This document shows positions 58,447 to 64,000 of a stretch of 64,000 nucleotides of DNA, in pieces; within the stretch, counting starts at the first letter, position 1; each line of letters starts with the position of its first letter. The stretch is from an uncultured Clostridia bacterium (GTDB lineage Bacteria; Bacillota; Clostridia; Christensenellales; Pumilibacteraceae). The translations under genes and the position numbers were made by a program. The notes beneath the pieces were generated by a model that saw only the letters and a program-made list of their open reading frames with translations, was not told the DNA's origin and did no database searches. Location: assembly GCA_947175195.1 (NCBI GenBank), contig CAMWLQ010000001.1:1-64000 (forward strand). The letters run 5' to 3'.

Positions 58447-59382
58447 TTAATCGTCTTGAGTTATGTTGCCCACGTTGACGTTTATGGTATAGTCAACGTC
58501 GGTAATGAGTTTATCCATTTTTTTACGAGCAAGCTCCATAACGCGCTTTTGCCGGGCACGGACCACACTCTCGATTCTACCGGTCACACCGTCCAAGTCG
58601 GACTGGGTTTTGATGTTGGACGTTCCGCGCACGTCGCCGTTTACCTTAAAATTAATCTCACCCTCATAAACGGACACCGACGTAGAAAAATAAATATTAG
58701 TTCCGCTGCCCAATGTTTCTATTCCACCCGTCGTACCATTTGCAACCGACTCCATAGCCTTGCGAACGTCGGATATTGTCGCAATAGTTCTTCCTCCACC
58801 CGACGAAACGCCTTTACCTCCCGACGACTTGCCGCCGTCCGCCGATTTGGTTGAAGTACCTTTTAGCGATCTTATAACGAGCAATGTGTACAAAATCCAC
58901 CCGACAATTCCCAACGCAACAACCGACGCGCTTATTTTTGCAGCTACGCCGTTCGGCAAAAGCGAAGGGAACAAATTAAACACTACGCCGACAATAAGCA
59001 ATGCGGGATACAAATACGGCAACAGCTTAGCAATTCCCGAAACGTAATCGTCGCGACGCTTGTTGAACTGAAAAAACGCGACCAATATAAGCAATCCGCC
59101 GCTTATATAGCGCGTCACCTCTTTCATTGCATCGAAATTGGAGATTAAATAATCGGCAAGCGAAATAAAACCAATACCTATCAAGGCAACGGGAATAACT
59201 CTCAGTCCCATATCCTTAAAAGAAAACAACGCGCTTACTACAAATAATCCGCCCAACAAGTACAGTACTATTTTTATCGCCTCTCCATCGACAAACGACG
59301 AAGCCGAGGCACAGCTTAAAAACAGCAAAGCCATGACGATATTTTTGATTAAGTACCACGTTTTATTTCCTATTCTTGCCAT
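58447..59382 (-). CDS. Hypothetical multi-helix membrane protein with C-terminal soluble domain
   Basis: A 311-residue protein. Residues 1 to about 170 contain about six hydrophobic helices. A Ser/Gly linker (GGKSSGGKGVSSGGG, about 182-196) leads to a soluble domain of about 115 residues with beta strands (NIYFSTSVSVYEGEINFKVNGD) and a basic helix (RARQKRVMELARKKMDKL). No family is recognised. GGGAGAGAAAA precedes the ATG. It is divergent from the LytS-type kinase gene and converges on the tRNA-Arg terminator. Confidence 0.75.
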   Translation of the reverse strand: MARIGNKTWYLIKNIVMALLFLSCASASSFVDGEAIKIVLYLLGGLFVVSALFSFKDMGLRVIPVALIGIGFISLADYLISNFDAMKEVTRYISGGLLILVAFFQFNKRRDDYVSGIAKLLPYLYPALLIVGVVFNLFPSLLPNGVAAKISASVVALGIVGWILYTLLVIRSLKGTSTKSADGGKSSGGKGVSSGGGRTIATISDVRKAMESVANGTTGGIETLGSGTNIYFSTSVSVYEGEINFKVNGDVRGTSNIKTQSDLDGVTGRIESVVRARQKRVMELARKKMDKLITDVDYTINVNVGNITQDD

Positions 59383-59506
59383 TTTTCTCTCCCTACAAAA
59401 AGATGACCCAAAACGGTCTATCGTATTCTATCATACCCTCCGTCGAAAAAGCGTGAAAATAGGCGGTTTTGCAAAAACAAAATCGAACAACCTTAAATTT
59501 ATTTAC

Positions 59507-59535
59507 TTGATAAAACAAGTCGAAGGTGATAAAAT
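59507..59535 (+). promoter_or_regulatory. Promoter of the LytS-type two-component operon
   Basis: TTGATA (59507-59512), 17 nt with an extended TG, TAAAAT (59530-59535), then a 28-nt leader ending in AGGAAACCTT before the ATG at 59564. Confidence 0.75.
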
Positions 59536-59563
59536 ATTACTGTTATTTTACATAGGAAACCTT

Positions 59564-61438
59564 ATGACGGCGAACGGACCGAAAACTAAAACATCTTATA
59601 AATGCTTACTATTATTTATCGCGGCGGTTGCAGTGTACTGCATAGTCATAAGCGTGTTTTTTATATGTAACGCTTTTTATAATGAAATCTACGATACTCC
59701 GCGCGTAAAGCACGGCACTGCCGATTATTCTAACACCGATTGGAAAAACAGGCTTACGGCGCACTCGATTGCGGGAGAATGGGAGTTTTTTTATAACCGC
59801 TGGATAATTACCGACAACGACGGCGGCGAAAACGACGGGTATATATCTATCCCCGGACGGTGGACGGGCAAAACGGTAAACGGCAAAAAGCTGACTCGTT
59901 TCGGTTACGCCTCCTACCGCATGACCGTAAAAAACGTAACCGCGGGGCAGCTGATAGCCTGCTTTGCCGACAATTCCGTCGTGGGATTGCGAATGTTTAT
60001 CAACGGCAAGCTGTGCGCGGTTTCGGGCGTTGTTTCAAAGGACGCGACCCAATCGGCGTCTGGACGCTCGACAAAAACGGATTACATTGTATCGGGCGGC
60101 GGCGACATAACCATAGTAATAGAAACGGGCTACACGTCAAACGGCGGACTCACCTGCGCGCCGCGCTTGGATTACACAATGACATCCCCTGCATACTGGT
60201 CTTTTCTCGAACGGTTTGCGGCGGTATCGGTATTCGGGCTGGCGGTCGGCGCATTTTTAATGACGCTGGTTATGACGCTTGCATTCAGGCGCTACGACAA
60301 GGATATTACCCTGCCAGTTTTGATAGGCATGCTGTGCCTGCATTTCTTTTTCAGCAAGGACGTGACGATAGGCATAGGGCTTTACGGCTACGGCGCCGTA
60401 TGGATACCCGCAATTATCACAGGCATACTGACCGTCGCCGTGTTTGCCGTACATATACTCAAGCTCAGCGGCGCGCTTGACAAGCGCAATATATTGCCGC
60501 TGACGGCGGTTTTGGCTTTGTCCGTCATTTTGTACGGCTCGCTATACGGAACGGGCTACACCGTTATTCCCGCGCTGCTGTACCTGCTTGCGTCGCTTTA
60601 TCCGCTCTACCCGCTGATTGCAAGCACCAAAATAAATAACAAATTCAAAATAGTTTATGCGCTGATATATCTATTGACGATAAATACTTTATCCATTGAG
60701 ATAATCGACGGGACGGGCGCATGCGCGTTCGGAACGGAGTACTTTTTTGCGCTCGCGCTGACAATAGTAATATTAGCGCAATGCGTAGCGTCCTTTTTGC
60801 GGCTTTACAATTTTTCGAGAAAGCTCAACCGTATGAACGAGCTGGAACATGAAATAGAACAAGCCAAGCTCCGCGCGCTGACGGCGCAAATAAAACCGCA
60901 TTTCGTGTTCAATTCGCTCAATGCGATCCAAGCGCAGTATCATAAAAATTTGAACGACGGCGACAGCGCCCTGCAAAATTTTGCAAGCCATTTGCGTTCC
61001 ACCATTGTCGCCGGTAACGGCGAAAATTTAATCCCGTTCGACAAGGAAGTGCAAAACGTGCTCAACTATTTCGATCTCGAAAACCTGCGTGCGGACAGCG
61101 CGCTGACGTTGCTTTTGGACCTGAACGAAAGAAACTTCTCACTCCCCGAGCTTTCGCTCCAACCGTTTGTGGAGAACGCCGTTAAGTACGCCGACACGCA
61201 GTCCGTAAAGGACGGCTGCATCAAGCTTTCCAGCGAGAGAACGGAAGGCGCCGTGATTGTGACGGTTGCCGACAACGGCAAGGGCTTTGACGCCGCACAG
61301 CCACGCAGCGGCGTGGGTATAAGTAATTGCTGTGAGCGCCTGAAACGGCTTGCGGGCGCTGACGTAAAAATAGAAAGCCAACCCGACAAAGGTACGCGGG
61401 TTACCGTTACTATTCCGATAAAGGAGAAAGAAAATTGA
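59564..61438 (+). CDS. 7TM sensor histidine kinase, LytS/His_kinase type
   Basis: A 624-residue sensor. One N-terminal helix (about 14-34), then an extracellular galactose-binding-like domain (about 50-200, with EWEFFYNRWI and SIPGRWTG, as in 7TMR-DISM sensors). About seven membrane helices (about 215-415) and a coiled coil follow. The kinase core has the phospho-histidine in QIKPHFVFNSLNAIQ and an ATPase with QPFVENAVKYA, DNGKGF and GVGISNCCERL. The ATG at 59564 has AGGAAACC upstream; in-frame codons further 5' precede the promoter. Its stop overlaps the regulator's TTG start. Confidence 0.94.
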   Translation: MTANGPKTKTSYKCLLLFIAAVAVYCIVISVFFICNAFYNEIYDTPRVKHGTADYSNTDWKNRLTAHSIAGEWEFFYNRWIITDNDGGENDGYISIPGRWTGKTVNGKKLTRFGYASYRMTVKNVTAGQLIACFADNSVVGLRMFINGKLCAVSGVVSKDATQSASGRSTKTDYIVSGGGDITIVIETGYTSNGGLTCAPRLDYTMTSPAYWSFLERFAAVSVFGLAVGAFLMTLVMTLAFRRYDKDITLPVLIGMLCLHFFFSKDVTIGIGLYGYGAVWIPAIITGILTVAVFAVHILKLSGALDKRNILPLTAVLALSVILYGSLYGTGYTVIPALLYLLASLYPLYPLIASTKINNKFKIVYALIYLLTINTLSIEIIDGTGACAFGTEYFFALALTIVILAQCVASFLRLYNFSRKLNRMNELEHEIEQAKLRALTAQIKPHFVFNSLNAIQAQYHKNLNDGDSALQNFASHLRSTIVAGNGENLIPFDKEVQNVLNYFDLENLRADSALTLLLDLNERNFSLPELSLQPFVENAVKYADTQSVKDGCIKLSSERTEGAVIVTVADNGKGFDAAQPRSGVGISNCCERLKRLAGADVKIESQPDKGTRVTVTIPIKEKEN

Positions 61439-62208
61439 AACTTATTGTGCTTGACGACGAAGTATCGGCGCTTAACAACTTTTTACCTATGATTGCCGAT
61501 ACCGGTTTTGAATGTTGCATATTCAAAGACGACCCGTTTGCCGCGCTCGAATACGTAAAAAACGAAAAAGTCGACGTTGCGGTGCTTGACGTAAGAATGC
61601 CCAAAATCGACGGTATAACGTTAGCTGAAAAAATAATCGGGATCGACGGCAATATTAAAATTATCATTATTTCGGGCTACAGCCAAAACGAGGACGAAAT
61701 AAAAAGGCGCATAGGCGGCAACCTTGTTGGCATTTTATATAAGCCTTATGACATTGCCGCGTTCAACAAAATTATCGCGTCCGTTACGCTCGAGCCGAAG
61801 ATATTTATCAAGACGTTTAACGGATTCGATTTGTTTGTGAACGGCAAAGCGGTGCGATTCAGCTCGGCAAAAGCGAAAGAGCTTTTGGCGCTTTTGACGG
61901 ACGCAAACGGCTCATATGTGCAAATGGAAACCGCAGTCGATTATTTGTGGCAAAACAAAGATTCGGAGCACGGCAAAAACCTTTACCGCGACGCAGTTTG
62001 CAGGCTGCGGCTGACGCTGCAACAAAACGGCATAGAGCGGCTTGTTCGGTTTGAACGCGGGCGCGCGATAATAGACGTCGAGCGCGCGGAATGCGATTAC
62101 TGGAATATTCTCAAAAACGGCGGCGTGTTTGTAGCAAGATACCTACCGCAGTACGAATGGGCGGTCGACACCGAGGCTATGCTGTCAATCAAGTACGGCG
62201 AGCAGTAA
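61435..62208 (+). CDS. Response regulator with SARP/OmpR-like winged-helix output
   Basis: A 257-residue regulator starting at TTG overlapping the kinase stop, with AAGGAG 7-8 nt upstream. Receiver: LDDE near the start, phospho-acceptor in VAVLDVRMPKIDG, ISGYSQNEDE, and Lys in LYKPYDI. The C-terminal part (about 128-225) begins FIKTFNGFDLFVNGKAVRFSSAKAKELLALL and continues with an HTH (LYRDAVCRLRLTLQQNG). This matches the SARP/BTAD-type winged helix, an unusual output for a LytS-type kinase, which normally pairs with LytTR regulators. Its target genes are unknown. Confidence 0.92.
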   Translation: MKLIVLDDEVSALNNFLPMIADTGFECCIFKDDPFAALEYVKNEKVDVAVLDVRMPKIDGITLAEKIIGIDGNIKIIIISGYSQNEDEIKRRIGGNLVGILYKPYDIAAFNKIIASVTLEPKIFIKTFNGFDLFVNGKAVRFSSAKAKELLALLTDANGSYVQMETAVDYLWQNKDSEHGKNLYRDAVCRLRLTLQQNGIERLVRFERGRAIIDVERAECDYWNILKNGGVFVARYLPQYEWAVDTEAMLSIKYGEQ

Positions 62209-62238
62209 TCAATATCCAAGTAGAATAAAAGCGCAACA

Positions 62239-62273
62239 AAAAATCGGTAAGGTCGTATGCCCTGCCGATTTTA
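62239..62273. terminator. Bidirectional terminator between the regulator and leuS
   Basis: AAAATCGG-TA-AGG pairs with CCC-TG-CCGATTTT around a 7-nt loop. The genes converge here. Confidence 0.8.
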
Positions 62274-62287
62274 CTTTGCCATATTTT

Positions 62288-64000
62288 TTACTTTACTATC
62301 AGGTTGATAAGCCGTTCGGGAATTACTATAACTTTTACAGGCGATGCGCCGTTAAGTATTTCCTTTACCTCCGCGGTTTCCAACGCGGCTTTTTCTATAG
62401 CGGCGCGGTCCAAGCCCTGCGGCAACACGACTTTGCAACGGATTTTGGAATTGATTTGCACCGCGTATTCGGTAGACGACTTAATAAGCTTGCTCTCGTC
62501 GCAAGTCGGATAGCTTTCGAGGAACACCGATTTCTTTCCGCCGAGCATTTGGTTGAGCTCCTCGCAAAAATGCGGTGCAAGCGGCGCCATAAGCTTTACC
62601 GTCACGGTCAAAACATATTTCAAGTACGCGGGATTATACTCGGCGCTGGTGCGGTACTTGTACATAGCGTTTACAAGCTCCATAAGCCGCGCGACTGCGG
62701 TGTTAAACCCGAACTCGGGAATATCCTTTTTTACTTCCTTTATGCAATAGTTAAGCTCGTAATCGAGCGCACCGCCCGCCTCGCTCGCCTTTTCGTTTTG
62801 CACTTCGAGGACAAGCCGTTCTATTCTATCCATAAACTTGGCGCATGACGTTATGCCGCCGTCCGACCACGGACCGCCCTCGGTGTAGTCAAACCCGAAC
62901 ATCAAATATAATCTAAGCGCGTCCGAGCCGTACTTTTCGATAAGCGGATCGGCGGAAATAACGTTGCCGCGCGTCTTGCTCATTCGGTAGCCGTCTGGAC
63001 CCAAAATAACGCCCTGGTGCACAAGCCGCTTGAACGGCTCGTCAAAATCCAAATACCCCAAGTCGTGTAAAACCTTGGTTATAAACCGCGAATACAACAG
63101 GTGCGTGCAGGCATGTTCGGCGCCGCCCACGTAGCAATCGACGGGCAGCATTTTGTTTACCGTTTTCTTATCGAACGGCACTTTATCGTTGTGCGCGTCG
63201 GGATAACGCAGGTAGTACCAGCTCGAGCACACAAATGTGTCCAGAGTGTCCGACTCGCGCCGCGCGGGCTTGCCGCAAACGGGACAAACGGTTTTTGTAA
63301 ACTCCTCGCACCGTGCGAGCGGCGATTTGCCGTCGGGCGTAAAGTTTACGTTGTACGGCAGCGTTACGGGCAAGTCCTTTTCGGGCACGGGCACCGCGCC
63401 GCAATGCTCGCAGTAAATAATAGGTATGGGCGCGCCCCAGTACCGTTGACGGGACACCGACCAGTCGCGCATGCGGTAGTTGGTCTTTTTGCCGCCGTGC
63501 CCGAGCTTTTCCAGCTTTTCCAGTACGGCGATTTTGCCTTTATCGCTGGGCAATCCGTCAAACTCGCCGCTGTTTGTCATAACGCCGTACTCGGTAAACG
63601 GCAGCTCGTCGTTGCCGTTTTTGCCGCTGATTACGCGCTTGATGGGCATATTGTTTTTGAGCGCAAACGCGTAGTCGCGCGTGTCGTGCGCGGCAACGCC
63701 CATAACCGCGCCGGTGCCGTATGTGGACAGGCAGTAATCCGCCACGTACACAGGCACTTTTTCGCCGTTGATAGGGTTGATGCAATACGCGCCCGTAAAC
63801 ACGCCCGTCTTATCCTTGGACGTGGAGGTGCGCTCTATTTCGCTTTGCTTTGCCGCCTGCGCCACGTAAGCCTCTACTGCGGCTCGTTGCTCGTCCGTGA
63901 CGATTGCAGCCACGTAAGGATGCTCGGGCGCCAAAACAACGTACGTTACGCCGAACAGTGTGTCCGCGCGCGTAGTGAATACGGTAATGCTTTTTACGTC
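62288..64000 (-). CDS. leuS: Leucyl-tRNA synthetase (partial, N-terminus off window)
   Basis: 571 codons of the class I synthetase that charges tRNA-Leu; the frame stays open to base 64000 with FTTRADTLFGVTYVVLAPEHP at the edge, the start of the editing (CP1) domain. Visible landmarks are the editing-site MGVAAHDTRDYAF, a zinc-binding-type CPVCGKPARRE, FVCSSWYYLRYPD, the signature RMSKTRGNVIS (usually KMSKS, here Arg and Thr), and the anticodon-binding and C-terminal domains ending ERLINLIVK. The HIGH motif and first third lie beyond the window. Confidence 0.96.
   Translation of the reverse strand, partial: DVKSITVFTTRADTLFGVTYVVLAPEHPYVAAIVTDEQRAAVEAYVAQAAKQSEIERTSTSKDKTGVFTGAYCINPINGEKVPVYVADYCLSTYGTGAVMGVAAHDTRDYAFALKNNMPIKRVISGKNGNDELPFTEYGVMTNSGEFDGLPSDKGKIAVLEKLEKLGHGGKKTNYRMRDWSVSRQRYWGAPIPIIYCEHCGAVPVPEKDLPVTLPYNVNFTPDGKSPLARCEEFTKTVCPVCGKPARRESDTLDTFVCSSWYYLRYPDAHNDKVPFDKKTVNKMLPVDCYVGGAEHACTHLLYSRFITKVLHDLGYLDFDEPFKRLVHQGVILGPDGYRMSKTRGNVISADPLIEKYGSDALRLYLMFGFDYTEGGPWSDGGITSCAKFMDRIERLVLEVQNEKASEAGGALDYELNYCIKEVKKDIPEFGFNTAVARLMELVNAMYKYRTSAEYNPAYLKYVLTVTVKLMAPLAPHFCEELNQMLGGKKSVFLESYPTCDESKLIKSSTEYAVQINSKIRCKVVLPQGLDRAAIEKAALETAEVKEILNGASPVKVIVIPERLINLIVK

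Noticed and set aside
1..64000. CRISPR array
   Set aside because: No regularly spaced identical repeats of 25-40 bp with unique spacers were seen; repeats found are coding, palindromic or dispersed.

Overview
The window looks like the chromosome of an uncultured anaerobic Bacillota/Clostridia bacterium, probably from the gut. The signs are Shine-Dalgarno-led genes, textbook sigma-A promoters (TTGACA-N17-TATAAT recurs many times), tRNA genes with encoded CCA, a clostridial large-type PurL, BspA-like leucine-rich-repeat (LRR_5) lipoproteins and MscL. TGA is used as a stop throughout. The genus cannot be named from sequence alone.

Layout. 1-3.2 kb: the N-terminal part of a giant repeat-containing lipoprotein that runs off the left edge. 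3.4-3.9 kb: tRNA-Ala and tRNA-Ile, then a structured RNA candidate. 3.9-5.0 kb: a small AT-rich islet with two divergent HTH genes and twin operators. 5.0-8.3 kb: polA-coaE. 8.4-15.5 kb: an ABC transporter fusion, a lytic transglycosylase and an LRR lipoprotein flanked by inverted repeats. 15.8-22.9 kb: a type IIA topoisomerase pair, trmL, a lipase-like hydrolase and murG. 22.9-29.1 kb: unknown envelope proteins and a second, compositionally mixed LRR lipoprotein with an attenuator-like leader. 29.5-33.0 kb: an intact but catalytically degenerate PurL homologue behind a small unknown gene. 33.2-35.6 kb: a PP2C phosphatase and Ser/Thr kinase pair. 35.7-42.1 kb: mscL, a small coiled-coil gene, and a full phosphorelay (hybrid histidine kinase, REC/HD-GYP/GGDEF regulator, Hpt). 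42.3-53.3 kb: a compact virus-like island. 53.4-62.2 kb: a tRNA-like element, DegV, a DUF2238-like membrane protein, two two-component systems, an alpha/beta hydrolase, tRNA-Arg and a membrane protein. 62.3-64 kb: the C-terminal two thirds of leuS.

Two things stand out. First, the island encodes a short-tailed phage particle: terminase, portal, scaffold, capsid, and then proteins in the same order as P22 genes 4, 10 and 26. It also has holins, but no integrase, repressor, replication, tailspike or endolysin gene was found, and every frame is open. It could be a cryptic prophage, a phage satellite or a gene-transfer-agent-like particle. Second, the 1044-codon PurL homologue keeps the fold-defining segments but has lost the signature residues of both the synthetase and glutaminase active sites while staying open. 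That suggests a pseudoenzyme rather than a decaying gene.

Regulation is unusually readable here. Several promoters abut start codons and predict leaderless mRNAs (polA, the 25.7 kb gene). Palindromes overlap promoters of the HTH pair and the ABC transporter. Dispersed palindromic intergenic repeats occur throughout.
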